The notes: a model not told the origin generated them from the letters alone. Positions 27,241-36,971 are shown, numbered from the stretch's first letter. The stretch: 64,000 bases of DNA from DASVVT01 sp036386415 (GCA_036386415.1 DASVVT010000056.1:19828-83827), one strand, 5' to 3'. A program made the numbers and translations.

Positions 27241-28479
27241 TTAGCTAAGCGATCTCCATTTTGAAGAGGGCATCCTCTTTCCGGCAACCGAATTACTTTG
27301 ATAGCTGAGCCTGATGTTCCTGGGGGCGTAAAGAGAATATAACAACCCCACAGGATTATTTTTCTTCAAAAGGTTCCGCCGCGTTAGCAGCATGCTCTCT
27401 CCGACGAATTTTCCGGCCAGCAGGTGCTTATAAAGCTCCTGCGTAAACTGAGCGGCAAGGACATCCGGCACGGGAGATTCGGCAGCGATGACCCCACGCG
27501 CCCCTTTACTGATAAATTCTTTGGCAAAGAACCACGAGTCCAGCGGGTCTATCTTGCCCATTTCGCACGCATTCAAAATGACCAGCGGGTAGTCTTTAAG
27601 AGTTATCTTGGAGTTTTTCAACTCAAACAAATCAACGCAAAATCCTTTGGTGACTCTGAAAGATGAGTCAGTCTGGGGATTCTTTTTATAAGAAGCGTGA
27701 CACGCGAAGTGGGTGATGTTGAACATGTCGTCCCAGAAGTTCCAGAACTTCTCCATCTCAGCGTCCTTGTTAATATAGGCCGGATCAAGTTCTGGCATCG
27801 GGAATAAATCTATCTTGCCCGCTTTTTTTAAGTTCTCGAAGAAAGGAATCTCTTTCTTGGTCACGTGCAGCAATTGATTATCTGTAATCAGCCCGAGGCT
27901 CGGTCTTGACGACACGTGAATAGTATTGGAGACGCCTGACGCCGGGCGATAACGCTGGTTAATCATGCGGGAAATGTCGTGCTTCATCCCCCAAAAGTTT
28001 CCCATCAATTCGTCCTCATCCAGACTTTTCAATCGCTCCTCGTCAACATCGTCGCTGTAGAGCAATTCCCAGGGCAGGGTGAAATCCTCAGCGGTGATTT
28101 TAATCCTAGTCTGCTTGCTAACGCTTAAGAGATGCCTTAGCCTTTCCCGCACCACTTTATTTTCAAAAGCCAGAGTAAAAGTTTTGTGGCCTGCCTTTGC
28201 CAGACTGATGAGGAGGTTTCGCCAGTCTTCGGCGGAATACTTTTTTCTATTTACCGAGTTGCGAATGAAAAAGAGCGCTTGTTCCCGGAGGTCCCTGCTG
28301 ATGTCTGCGAGAGCAGGTATCGAGATGTCGAGTCTTTCACGGTCGTAATCGGTGCCTTCCCCCTCCATATCCAGGTCGAACCGTTGACCGACCGTGAAAA
28401 AGCGCAGGGTTAGATCCACCGGGTCGTCGCGGTAATTTGAATACTTTAACGGGTTAACTTGCTCCCATGACTTACTCAT
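27241..28479 (-). CDS. CHAT-domain (caspase-like) protease
   Basis: 412 aa; ATG 28479 chosen because ggggagg lies 9 nt upstream. The C-terminal ~250 residues are a CHAT domain: the catalytic His lies in NITHFACHAS (about H261) and the catalytic Cys in PLVILNACEMG (about C305), followed by FISKGARGVIAAESPVPD and the closing FVGESMLLTRRNLL. The N-terminal ~130 residues are a separate, mostly helical domain with a beta pair before ITAEDFTLPWELLY, the segment that usually leads into CHAT. CHAT proteases cleave partner proteins when a sensor is activated. The last gene of a four-gene operon, 43 nt after the unknown protein. Clan CD fold and dyad are clear; the substrate is unknown. Confidence 0.92.
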   Translation of the reverse strand: MSKSWEQVNPLKYSNYRDDPVDLTLRFFTVGQRFDLDMEGEGTDYDRERLDISIPALADISRDLREQALFFIRNSVNRKKYSAEDWRNLLISLAKAGHKTFTLAFENKVVRERLRHLLSVSKQTRIKITAEDFTLPWELLYSDDVDEERLKSLDEDELMGNFWGMKHDISRMINQRYRPASGVSNTIHVSSRPSLGLITDNQLLHVTKKEIPFFENLKKAGKIDLFPMPELDPAYINKDAEMEKFWNFWDDMFNITHFACHASYKKNPQTDSSFRVTKGFCVDLFELKNSKITLKDYPLVILNACEMGKIDPLDSWFFAKEFISKGARGVIAAESPVPDVLAAQFTQELYKHLLAGKFVGESMLLTRRNLLKKNNPVGLLYSLYAPRNIRLSYQSNSVAGKRMPSSKWRSLS

Positions 28480-28522
28480 TATTTTCACCTCCCCGCTTAG
28501 ACTTTGGGGTCAATACAGAAAC

Positions 28523-29767
28523 TTACTTTTCCTCAACCGTCACTTCAAAGCGAATGGTTGTCAGCCAGTGCCATTGGTACAGAAACTCCACCCTGATAAC
28601 TTTGTCACCCCTCGTTAGCGGCTTGAGCTTGAACTCCGCCAGCGGAGACTTCTCGTTGGGCTTGAAGACAAAGCGCCGCCTCCAATTCGGCATGATCTCC
28701 ATTTCCTCCGCATGGACGACAAGCTCGAACTCAACCTCCTGCTCGTCGCTCGGAATACTGATGCCTTGCCCCTCAAACCCTTGCGGCAATTCGTTTAAGA
28801 CCCCCGCTTGGAGGAGATATTCCTCGCCGACATAAAAGGGCTCGCCGGGATCATAATCTTTGATGCGCGCGACCGCATAAGCCTCGACCGAAGGCTCATC
28901 AATCACTGAGTCGCCCGTCTCAGCCCCTTTATCGAAAGATGTGTCTAAGGATGCTTCCCCGGCGCGGAAGAACTCATTTAATAAATGCTTGACCTGCTTG
29001 GTCAGAACGTCGCCACCCCGCCTGGTCAGAGCGACGCTGCTTGGCAGCGGGACATGTCCTCTTAAAACAGGCTGGATATTACGCTTACAGTGTATGACAT
29101 CGTATCCTTTAAGCTGCTCCTCCATCGTTCTCTTGAGCGTGTCGAGAATTTCGACTTTACGCGCGACTTGAGGCGAAAGGTGATAACCAAGCGCCGGGTC
29201 GTCAGGCTTCGTACCAATAATCTCCTGCTCAGGCAGGTCGAAAAACTTGCTTAATTCTCTTACCTGACTATAGAGTCTCTCGTTGATTCGCCCGACGGCG
29301 AGATCAATCAGCACAGGAAGCTCCCTGGAAGGAAACGGGAGGATATCTTTCAGCTTCAACAAAACTTCCAATTCGGCGGCTCCGCCGCGTTCGCCCATCC
29401 ACCAGAGGTGTTGCTTTATCTCCTGCTCGTCCGGGAAGTCGAAGAGCTTCATCTTCCTGCCAACGGCTTCACACCTCTCCAGCAAATGCCGCCAGCCGGA
29501 GGTGACATTGGAGAAACCGGGCGTGCCCGCCGTCCTCCCCAGATTAATTACGTTGAAGATGTAGCCGCTGAGCGCATTTGCCACTGACATCCCTTGATTG
29601 GCTCGCGCATAAAGAGTTGCCTCTTTGAAGTTAGTAATCTCTCTGACCGTGCGCCTGAATTCAGGTTTCTTGTCAGCACGAATATGCTTAACGGTCTTCT
29701 TTGATAACTCAACAGCTTCTTCTTTCAGGCTTTTGAAGTCCTGCACCATTTGCGGATATGCGCCCAT
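28523..29767 (-). CDS. unknown protein of CHAT operon
   Basis: 414 aa; ATG 29767 with agaggag just upstream. Residues ~1-210 are largely helical (VQDFKSLKEEAVELSKK, GRINERLYSQVRELSKFF). A linker follows, then a C-terminal beta-sandwich of ~120 residues (VEFELVVHAEEMEIM, FVFKPNEKSPLAEFKL, IRVEFLYQWHWLTTIRFEV) like the Ig-like tails seen in NTP-dependent conflict systems. It begins 12 nt after the receiver stop and ends 43 nt before the CHAT gene, so it very likely links the receiver to the protease. Roles as adaptor, substrate or effector are all open. It has no catalytic motif and no membrane segment. Confidence 0.7.
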   Translation of the reverse strand: MGAYPQMVQDFKSLKEEAVELSKKTVKHIRADKKPEFRRTVREITNFKEATLYARANQGMSVANALSGYIFNVINLGRTAGTPGFSNVTSGWRHLLERCEAVGRKMKLFDFPDEQEIKQHLWWMGERGGAAELEVLLKLKDILPFPSRELPVLIDLAVGRINERLYSQVRELSKFFDLPEQEIIGTKPDDPALGYHLSPQVARKVEILDTLKRTMEEQLKGYDVIHCKRNIQPVLRGHVPLPSSVALTRRGGDVLTKQVKHLLNEFFRAGEASLDTSFDKGAETGDSVIDEPSVEAYAVARIKDYDPGEPFYVGEEYLLQAGVLNELPQGFEGQGISIPSDEQEVEFELVVHAEEMEIMPNWRRRFVFKPNEKSPLAEFKLKPLTRGDKVIRVEFLYQWHWLTTIRFEVTVEEK

Positions 29768-29779
29768 CACTTACTCCTC

Positions 29780-30187
29780 TCACTGAGCAGAGGGATCTAG
29801 AATCGTCTTTATCTTGTCGGCTAACTGGTAAGGGAGGTAATCGAATTTATTCATTACCCAGCAGCGCGATTGTTTCTCGAAGAACTCCTTCACGTTCTTA
29901 TCCGAGATATTTGTGAACACCACTACCGGCAAATCCGGAAATCTTTGCCTCACCTTCTCAAAGAATAAAAGGCCGGTCCTCATACCGCCCTCATCTGGCA
30001 TGCCAATCAAGTCCGAGGACGGCATCATCACATCCAAAATGAGAAGTTGAACGCTGGGGCCTTCCTCATCTAGAACAGCCCAAGCCTCGTCCAGTTTCCG
30101 CTTCAGCACCACATTGTAATTCTCAAGCTCTAGCTCATCGCGATAGCTGCTTGTAAATACCGGCTCATCATCAACGAACAATATCAT
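29780..30187 (-). CDS. single-domain response regulator receiver
   Basis: 135 aa, receiver domain only: acidic pocket DD at residues 6-7 (LFVDDEPV), phospho-acceptor D52 (LLILDVMMP), Thr92 (VVFTN) and Lys114 (MNKFDYLP), all at standard places. There is no output domain, so it must act by protein contact. A short insert follows the phospho-site (SSDLIGMPDEGGMRTG). The start ATG overlaps the kinase stop (ATGA at 30184-30187), so kinase and receiver are coupled. The next gene follows 12 nt later. Confidence 0.92.
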   Translation of the reverse strand: MILFVDDEPVFTSSYRDELELENYNVVLKRKLDEAWAVLDEEGPSVQLLILDVMMPSSDLIGMPDEGGMRTGLLFFEKVRQRFPDLPVVVFTNISDKNVKEFFEKQSRCWVMNKFDYLPYQLADKIKTILDPSAQ

Positions 30188-33100
30188 TTCGAGTTCCCTC
30201 TCAAACTTTTCGGTAACACTACATGAAATTCTGTGGGCTTTCTATTGTTTGCCAGAATTAAATCGCCCTTCATTCCTCTCATGATTTCACGCGCCAGGGT
30301 GAGGCCGAGACCTGACCCTGTGACATCTATTTTTCTCGCCTCCTGAGTGCGAAACCCGCGCTCGAACACTTTCTCCTCAAGTCCTTTTTCAATACCGATG
30401 CCCCAATCCTTGAACACAATGATGTAGCTGGATGGAGTTTGCTCGGTCAGAATCCTGATCGTGAATAGATTCGGATTGTCTTCGGAATATTTGATCGAAT
30501 TCATAAGCAAGTTGAAAACCACCTGATTGAGCCGCGGCTTATCAACGATTAATTCTCCAATTTTGGTAATGTCGCTCTGGTGGTACTCAACTTTGTTGAA
30601 GTCCAGACCGTAGTCAATGATGAGGGGACGGAGTTGTTTGACTGTCTTGATAACGATGTCCCTCATCACCAACGTCGGTTCCGGCTCGCGCGCCGGGGGC
30701 ACTCCGGTCAGGATGTATTGCAATTCATTCACCTGATTAAAAATCATCGCGCAATCCATTTCGATGTCCTGAAATTTGCGCTCGATCATCTCAGCGGGAA
30801 GCTTGTTGATGCGCCGTTGGAGGAAGTTACTGTTGCCGATGATGCCGACGGTGGGAGCCCTGAACTCGTGGCAGATGATTTGGATGCGTTCCCTGTCCCT
30901 GTTCTCCAGGGCATGCACCGCGTAGTTGAGAAAGCCCTGGAGAATCTGCACATCCTGTTCGTAAATATATTTTCGGTACTTAGTTTTCCTGTACCCCGCT
31001 TCGACGGTGCCGATGACGCGGTCGTCCGCCGGGTTGATCATGGGTATGAAGACCCTCACCATGTCTCTGTGGCCGAACCGCTTGTAAATTTTCTCATCGA
31101 AACGGTCATCCTTTTCGCCCGGCACTTCAATCGTTTTTTCTCTGTAGATGTAAGCCTGTATGTCTTTATCGTTGAGCGAGTGATTCGCCAGCGCCTTAAA
31201 ATCTTCCTTCTCTTCTTCAGGAATGCCGGTGATATATTCCGTCCTGATGCAATTCAGTTCTGGGATGACGAGCGAGACGTTGACGTAGTCAAAGCCCAGG
31301 GTTTCTTTAATCCCGTCCGTGACCTTCCTGATGGTTTCATCGAAGCTCTTGCCGACGATCTCCGTCTCAATGTCTGTTAACTCTCGCAGCTTGCGGTCGA
31401 GATCAAGTCTCTCGATCATAATCGCCGCCATACGGGCCAGAGCCTCCAGGCTCTCTTGATCGGCCTCATAGAAGGCGCCGCGGGCTGGACTCTCCACGTT
31501 GATGACGCCGATGGGCTTCGTCCGGGATTCGACCTTGGTGCCGACCCTCGCTTCCGCATTTTTGATGACTATCGGAACCGCCAGTTCGGAAACCGTGTCA
31601 GCCCAATATTCAGCGTAGGTGTTTCGCCATTTCTCAACCGAGACATCCTCGACGAGAATCGAAGTCTCTAACTCAAGCGCCTTACCCGTAATTCCCGCCC
31701 CCATCATAATTGGCTCCCGGGTATCCGGCTCACCCCGGATGACATCGAAATCCAGCGTGCCTAGAACCGGATCGAGATGGCTGATCCAGCCCCTGTTTGA
31801 GCGAACCAACTCCAGTGCGCTGTCCAGAGCCATTTCAAACAACTTATCCACCTTATTGGTTTCGGCCATCCGCCGGGTGATTTTGCCAAGCTCTTGCAGC
31901 CTCGTTCTGGCTCTGACGTTGCCGATGGCGATGGAGGCTTGTATGACCCAGCTTCCGAACAATTTTTGATGCCAGCCCGTAAACGTCCTCTTCTGCTTAT
32001 AAGAGTAGACTTCGAGAATCCCGATTACCCGGTTTTTGACGACCAGCGGCATGGCTAGCATGGATTTCCAGTCAAGATGGTCTAACTGGTCGCGGTACGG
32101 GTGACCTTCATCCCTGGCAGCATCTTCTAGGAAGAGCGGCGTTGTTCTCCGCAGGAATTCTCCGATCACATCCACGGCCCCCTTCTCTGTCTCTTTCTTT
32201 TTCTGACTAATGAATAGAGTCTGGGGGTTGACCGTCTGCCCTTCGGGCGTGACCATGCCGCGGATGGCAAAGCCATTTCTGTTCTTATCAATTATCCAGA
32301 CGACTGACACTGGCTCCCACATCAGGTCGCGCGTCAACTCGGCGAGCCGTTGGCACAATGCATCTAGGGAATCTACCTCGTGACTGGCTTGCGCCAGCTT
32401 CAGGAGATTGTCCGTCAGATTGGTCCGCCCAATAGCGTTCAAGAGGCTGTCAGCGATACCTTCTAAAAGCTCTTGCTCATCCCGCCCGAAAGCCCCCACT
32501 TGGCCGCTACCGACGCTGATCGTGCCGATGACGGCCTCGCCAGATTTGAGTGGCACACAAAGAAGAGAGGAGACATAGGAGACATGGCCCATATCAGAGC
32601 ATTCAGGGTCGTTCAAAGTATCGTTACAGGTGCGCGACTCACCTTCCTGCGCGACGATCCCGATAAGCCCTTCGCCGACTTTGAAATCTTGTATCCCGTC
32701 CGAGCTGGCCTGCGGAGGTTCTTCGTACCGGCTCCTCAACTCCAAAATATCATTCGACTTGTTCCAGAGATGGAGGAAGCATGTGTCTGCGCCCAGGGCT
32801 GTCGCACACTGCTGCGTGATGAGATTTAGAACGTCGCCAAGTTGCTCTCCTCCAGGAATCTTGTCGTCGCCGTTGAAGTTACCGACAGCCCTCTGCACCT
32901 CCTCGATAATTTTTTCTCGCTTCCGCAACTGTCGGATTATTTCCAACATCTCCGTTTTGCGTAACAAGTCCGTCTTCTGAATAGAGAGAGCTGCCTGGTT
33001 TGCAAAGGATTCGAAGAATTCCTTCTCCCGTTTCTTGAAGTCGCGCACGTAGTCCGTGTAAACATCAATCATCCCGATCAGATCATTTTCACTCCACATC

Positions 33101-33996
33101 GGCACGGTTAGTAATGAGTGCCAGCCTCTCCGGCTTGCCTCCGTGTCGTGCCTAAAGTATTCCGGGCTGGATGTTCCCACGTCTTTCAGATAGCTTACTC
33201 TCCCTCTTGCCAAATGTTTTCTGATGCCTGGATCATCGCGGTTGAGTTCGATCTTACGGTAGTCTCCGTCCACGTTCTCCGTGGCAGCGATGATCTGTAG
33301 CCTGTTCTCTTCCTTATTTAATTTCCACACGATGCAAACCGGAACTCTGAGAAGTTCCGCGGCTTTGACCGGAACCTGGTTCAGAAACTCTTCCGGCGGC
33401 TCTGAGAGGAGGCTGTGTGAGAGGTCACTGAGGATGCGTAGAGAGTGATCCAATATCTGAAGGTAATCGAAACGCTCGATAGTGAGTAGCGCTTGGTGGC
33501 TAAAAATTTTAGCCAGTTTCCGGTCATCTTCTGTGAACTCGACGTTTTTTGACGAGAAGTGAGTGAAGTAGCCTATGAATCCGTCTTCTTCCGAAACTAA
33601 TGGCTCGCTTAATAAAGAGTTGAAATCGTACTTCTTCGCTATCTTCGGGTTAACAATGCCCTGGCCGTCTTCCTGTAGGTTGTATCTTTCTCCCCCCTCA
33701 CCCTCCGAGAGTAGTTCGGCGTTTAGGAAGTATCCCTTCTCGGAAGCCCCCATCTTGATTTTCCGGTTCAACAAAAAGTTCTCAAGCTTGTCATCCAGAC
33801 CAGCACAGGCAGCGTGGGTGAGCGTTTTATTCTTCCCATCTACGAAAACTAAAGTGCAGACCCTGGAACCCAGAGCCTCTTTCGCAAGCCTCGCTATCCC
33901 TTTCAAAGCCTCCGCCCGGCTTTTACTCAGAAGGGGAATTTGACTCAGTTCATTAATCGTGCCAATTAAATCGAAGGTGGCGCTCTCGTCGATCAT
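30184..33996 (-). CDS. multi-GAF histidine kinase
   Basis: About 1270 aa; ATG 33996 is favoured because ggagg lies ~12 nt upstream, though an ATG at 34020 is possible. There are no membrane segments. Five to six GAF-like modules fill the first ~1030 residues (for example SLLCVPLKSGEAVIGTISVG, SMLAMPLVVKNRVIGILEV, ELAVPIVIKNAEARVG). A HisKA-type dimer helix then carries the phospho-His in ICHEFRAPTVGI (~H1043). The ATP domain has the N box VVFNLLMNSIKYSEDN, G1 KDWGIGIEKG, F box EKVFERGFR and G2 GSGLGLTLAREIM. It is a cytoplasmic sensor for several small ligands or redox states. Overlaps the receiver gene. First gene of the CHAT operon. AT-richer than the chromosomal genes at both ends of the window. 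Confidence 0.93.
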   Translation of the reverse strand: MIDESATFDLIGTINELSQIPLLSKSRAEALKGIARLAKEALGSRVCTLVFVDGKNKTLTHAACAGLDDKLENFLLNRKIKMGASEKGYFLNAELLSEGEGGERYNLQEDGQGIVNPKIAKKYDFNSLLSEPLVSEEDGFIGYFTHFSSKNVEFTEDDRKLAKIFSHQALLTIERFDYLQILDHSLRILSDLSHSLLSEPPEEFLNQVPVKAAELLRVPVCIVWKLNKEENRLQIIAATENVDGDYRKIELNRDDPGIRKHLARGRVSYLKDVGTSSPEYFRHDTEASRRGWHSLLTVPMWSENDLIGMIDVYTDYVRDFKKREKEFFESFANQAALSIQKTDLLRKTEMLEIIRQLRKREKIIEEVQRAVGNFNGDDKIPGGEQLGDVLNLITQQCATALGADTCFLHLWNKSNDILELRSRYEEPPQASSDGIQDFKVGEGLIGIVAQEGESRTCNDTLNDPECSDMGHVSYVSSLLCVPLKSGEAVIGTISVGSGQVGAFGRDEQELLEGIADSLLNAIGRTNLTDNLLKLAQASHEVDSLDALCQRLAELTRDLMWEPVSVVWIIDKNRNGFAIRGMVTPEGQTVNPQTLFISQKKKETEKGAVDVIGEFLRRTTPLFLEDAARDEGHPYRDQLDHLDWKSMLAMPLVVKNRVIGILEVYSYKQKRTFTGWHQKLFGSWVIQASIAIGNVRARTRLQELGKITRRMAETNKVDKLFEMALDSALELVRSNRGWISHLDPVLGTLDFDVIRGEPDTREPIMMGAGITGKALELETSILVEDVSVEKWRNTYAEYWADTVSELAVPIVIKNAEARVGTKVESRTKPIGVINVESPARGAFYEADQESLEALARMAAIMIERLDLDRKLRELTDIETEIVGKSFDETIRKVTDGIKETLGFDYVNVSLVIPELNCIRTEYITGIPEEEKEDFKALANHSLNDKDIQAYIYREKTIEVPGEKDDRFDEKIYKRFGHRDMVRVFIPMINPADDRVIGTVEAGYRKTKYRKYIYEQDVQILQGFLNYAVHALENRDRERIQIICHEFRAPTVGIIGNSNFLQRRINKLPAEMIERKFQDIEMDCAMIFNQVNELQYILTGVPPAREPEPTLVMRDIVIKTVKQLRPLIIDYGLDFNKVEYHQSDITKIGELIVDKPRLNQVVFNLLMNSIKYSEDNPNLFTIRILTEQTPSSYIIVFKDWGIGIEKGLEEKVFERGFRTQEARKIDVTGSGLGLTLAREIMRGMKGDLILANNRKPTEFHVVLPKSLRGNSK

Positions 33997-34020
33997 GATT
34001 TCATGATTCCTCCGCATCAT

Positions 34021-34366
34021 ATGCTAGGCCGGCAAATGTAGTGTCTAAATATGTACTTAACATTTGAACGATGGCTAAAAGGTATCAAATCTTTAAACCG
34101 AACATAAGTGATTATGAGAATCTACCAAAGCAGTTAGCTTAATTATTCAAAGGTCACGATATTACCGTCGATTTAATAGACTGGTTCCACGGTAATAGTT
34201 GGCATGTGCTCTATCCCACGTCCTGTTAGTCGAAGGGTTGTTGTGAGACTAACGTGGGAAATCCTTAATACGAATTTGATGTCTATGATGAAGACATCGC
34301 ACCAAATCCATGAACGTTTTTTACAGTAAACCTTTTACGAATCGCTGTCAAGATTGAACTCATTTA
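34021..34366. other. AT-rich spacer with small hairpin
   Basis: Between the divergent kinase and TIR genes. It includes a stem made by tcccacgt around 34217 and acgtggga around 34252. A short frame from 34071 breaks at a TAA at 34140 and is not called. Promoters for both operons should lie in the 34.0-34.9 kb interval. Confidence 0.4.
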
Positions 34367-34519
34367 GGTAGTGGGTCAATTAGGAGTAGCGTATAAAGCA
34401 ACTTGGCGTTCACCACAGAGGCACAGAGAAAGACAACTCTCTGTGCCCCCTCTGTGCTCTCTGTGCCTCTGTGGTGAACGCCCTTTCATACTCTCTCTGT
34501 CCAAACTGACCCACTACCC
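34367..34519. repeat. MITE-like nested palindrome
   Basis: Outer inverted repeats ggtagtgggtca(a/g)tt near 34369 and 34507-34518 enclose a second palindrome, 34420-34488, made of cacagagg-type units with complementary arms (gttcaccacagaggcacag and its complement). Terminal inverted repeats around a non-coding ~150-bp core are typical of a miniature transposable element. Confidence 0.65.
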
Positions 34520-34662
34520 TCATTTGGCAGAAGCGTATAGTATGGATCGCAGCTAAGAAATGTTTACCCTACAATACTTTTGCAGAGTAGAGTGTCGTAT
34601 GAATGAGATTAATAACAAATTTGGTGAGATTGGATATCCATTGATCCTGTGACCGATATGTT

Positions 34663-34682
34663 CAGGAAGAACTTTATTGTTC
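34663..34682 (-). repeat. single copy of ~20-bp transposon-end motif
   Basis: The sequence aggaagaactttattgttcg matches the motif found at 24727 and its neighbours, here on its own about 220 nt before the TIR gene. It may mark the edge of an integrated segment. Confidence 0.5.
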
Positions 34683-34904
34683 GCTCAATTCTCTATCTCG
34701 ACCATCAAGCAGATTTTTTTCGAGTAATTTTGTCTTCACTTCTATCATCTTGGATACGGAACCCTCTTCACATCAACAGCGGTATACGTCTCAAGGAATT
34801 ACATTGCAGACAGCTTTCCATAGAGTTAGTCTTGTAACTGCTCGACAGCGCGTGCAGCGCATACGTGCACAGGTCTCAAACTCTTAGGCAGATCAGAGGG
34901 GCAG

Positions 34905-36905
34905 ATGAAAGGCGGAATAACATATAAATACGATGTTTTCATTAGCTACCGATGGATAACTCCAGATCAAGAGTGGGTTCGAGAAGAATTGTATCCAGCT
35001 CTTATTGAAGCTGGTCTGAAGGCCTGTTTAGACGTAGAAGATTTCATTCCAGGCCGCGACTTGATCCTTGAGATGGAAAGGGCAGGCTCAGAATCTCGCC
35101 ACGTAGTATGCGTAATAAGCCCTGAGTATTTTGAGGAAGGTCGAATGGTTGAATTTGAGAGCCTCATGGCACGGCGTCGTGATCCTGGCGGGAGGCACTC
35201 ATTTTTAATACCTTTAGTACTAAGAGAGACAGAGCTGCCAGAACATATCCGGGGACTGGTCCCTATCTCTTGGATTCATCAGAAAGACCATGCAAGGGAA
35301 TGGAGGAAGCTCCTCATAGTATTAGGCGCTATGAAGCTGGAGACACCGCCTCCGGGTATATATAGGCTAGGAAGTATAGGAGAAAGCAGCGACCTTAATC
35401 CGCAAGCAGGTGTCCAGTCCACCAGATTATCTTCTCTCACACAAGAAAGTATTAGCACATCTGAAAGTACCAAGTTTCTTGAGGCTCTGATGTCTATCCA
35501 CCAAGTCTTGGATATGCTTTTAAAACTTGCCGGGTTAAAACTACAAGATGAGGGCAAAACTATAAATGTTAGCGATGCTTGGAAACGACTCTTTGAATCT
35601 CATACTGACAAATTAGCCAAGCAGTTCGAAAATACACTACAAAAGGCGGAAGAAGTTCGAGACGCGATTATCGAGGGTAAATATTCAGAGGAGAAGCAGC
35701 CTGGATTACGTGCACTTTCGGACGAACTTGCTCTCGCTTCTAACTATATCGATACACAACTTCGTAACTATCAACGTGAGGGTGTAGAAAGGGCAATAGA
35801 GGCGACATTAAGAGCGTACAATCATTCAAAAGATCGTCGTGCCGGTATTGTTTGGCAAACCCAAGGTAGTGGGCTAAGTTTATCTGCTCTCTCGTATGTT
35901 GCTCGTGCGATTTCACTGAAACAACTCGGCAACCCTACCGTTATTATCGTCGCCGACCGAGATATTTTAACGCAGCAACTTTTCCATCGGCTTCAAAGTT
36001 ATTCTGATGCTATCGCATCCATAACGCTGCTCGTCTCAGACACCACAGAACTGATTCAAGTTTTAAACTCAACTCAACAACGCATTATCCTTACAACGCT
36101 TCAACGCCTGTTGCGTCTAGAGCCTGAGACTGCCATCAGGCGAAAAAACATTCTCCTCGTCGGCTTCGACTTGCATATGGGCGCCGAAAAGATCAGAGAC
36201 GTTCTACCAGACGCAACAACCATACTATTTACAAGCATGGCGTCGAGAGGCAATACCAAAGATGCGGCGGTATTTGGCGACTTAATTAGTAAGTACGACT
36301 TTGACCAAGCCGTGAAGGATAAAGTGGTAGTTCCTATTTATTTGGAACGCCGCAACCCCGTAATTGCATTTACGGAGGAGAGTATGGCGGAGCATTTTCA
36401 TATCCCGCCACTACTTAGAAAGTTTATCCACTTGCATGAAGTAGCACAGGATATCGTCTCCCACTTTGAGGCTAAACAAAAACTGCTAGAAGGAAAGGGG
36501 CTGATCGTTGTTCAAAGCCAAGATATCGCCTCAACCTTGTACTCGGAAATCATCAGTATAAGACCTAATTGGCACAGCGACCGGGACACAGAAGGAACAC
36601 TAAAAATAGTGTCTGCGAGCGATCGCCCGAGTCAAGAATCTACACTCCTGCGGAGATTCCAGTCCCCTGATGATCCTCTTAAACTTGTTATTACTTCTGG
36701 TATATGGCTAACAGGTGTAGATAACCCGTCGCTTTACATAATGTATTTGCTGAAACGCTTATCCAAAAATATGTTGCTACAATTGATGGCGCGAGTCAAT
36801 AGAGTATACGAAGGTAAAGAATACGGTCTGGTGGTTGATTACGTAGGCATCGAAGAAACATTGCAGTCAGTATTGAAAGATCTGAATGAGTGGGAGCCAG
36901 AGTAG
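34905..36905 (+). CDS. TIR domain fused to HsdR-like motor
   Basis: 666 aa; ATG 34905 with gaggggcag before it. Residues ~7-150 are a TIR domain (YDVFISYRWITPDQEW, EAGLKACLDVEDFIPG, HVVCVISPEYFEEGR) with a candidate catalytic Glu at E83/E85 (VEFESLM). A helical linker follows. From ~280 to the end it matches the SF2 motor of type I restriction R subunits (LRNYQREGVERAIEATL, TVIIVADRDILTQQL, VVQSQDIA, WLTGVDNPSLYIMYL, LLQLMARVNRVYEGKEYGLVVDYVGI). The Walker A reads QTQGSGLS with Leu324 instead of Lys, the DEAH box reads GFDLH and motif III FTSMA, so ATP hydrolysis is probably lost. The R-subunit nuclease domain is absent. Prokaryotic TIR domains cleave NAD or make signal nucleotides, so a defence role is inferred. 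No HsdM or HsdS nearby. Confidence 0.85.
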   Translation: MKGGITYKYDVFISYRWITPDQEWVREELYPALIEAGLKACLDVEDFIPGRDLILEMERAGSESRHVVCVISPEYFEEGRMVEFESLMARRRDPGGRHSFLIPLVLRETELPEHIRGLVPISWIHQKDHAREWRKLLIVLGAMKLETPPPGIYRLGSIGESSDLNPQAGVQSTRLSSLTQESISTSESTKFLEALMSIHQVLDMLLKLAGLKLQDEGKTINVSDAWKRLFESHTDKLAKQFENTLQKAEEVRDAIIEGKYSEEKQPGLRALSDELALASNYIDTQLRNYQREGVERAIEATLRAYNHSKDRRAGIVWQTQGSGLSLSALSYVARAISLKQLGNPTVIIVADRDILTQQLFHRLQSYSDAIASITLLVSDTTELIQVLNSTQQRIILTTLQRLLRLEPETAIRRKNILLVGFDLHMGAEKIRDVLPDATTILFTSMASRGNTKDAAVFGDLISKYDFDQAVKDKVVVPIYLERRNPVIAFTEESMAEHFHIPPLLRKFIHLHEVAQDIVSHFEAKQKLLEGKGLIVVQSQDIASTLYSEIISIRPNWHSDRDTEGTLKIVSASDRPSQESTLLRRFQSPDDPLKLVITSGIWLTGVDNPSLYIMYLLKRLSKNMLLQLMARVNRVYEGKEYGLVVDYVGIEETLQSVLKDLNEWEPE

Positions 36906-36971
36906 CTTACTCTCAGAGTTCTTCTAATCTAGAGCAAATTTCGGTCGAGTTCTAGGCGAAAAAGTAGTAAG

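Noticed and set aside
28523..29767. Bacterial gasdermin next to a CHAT protease
   Set aside because: The length, helix-then-sandwich order and lack of a pore-forming N-terminal beta domain do not fit the ~260-residue bacterial gasdermins.
34071..34230. Short plus-strand frame MAKRYQIFKPNISDYENL followed by more open sequence after one stop
   Set aside because: It breaks at 34140 and has no ribosome site. It might be a tiny pseudogene, but there is too little to support a call.
34905..36905. Type I restriction-modification locus
   Set aside because: No HsdM or HsdS gene is near, the nuclease domain is missing and motor motifs are degenerate.
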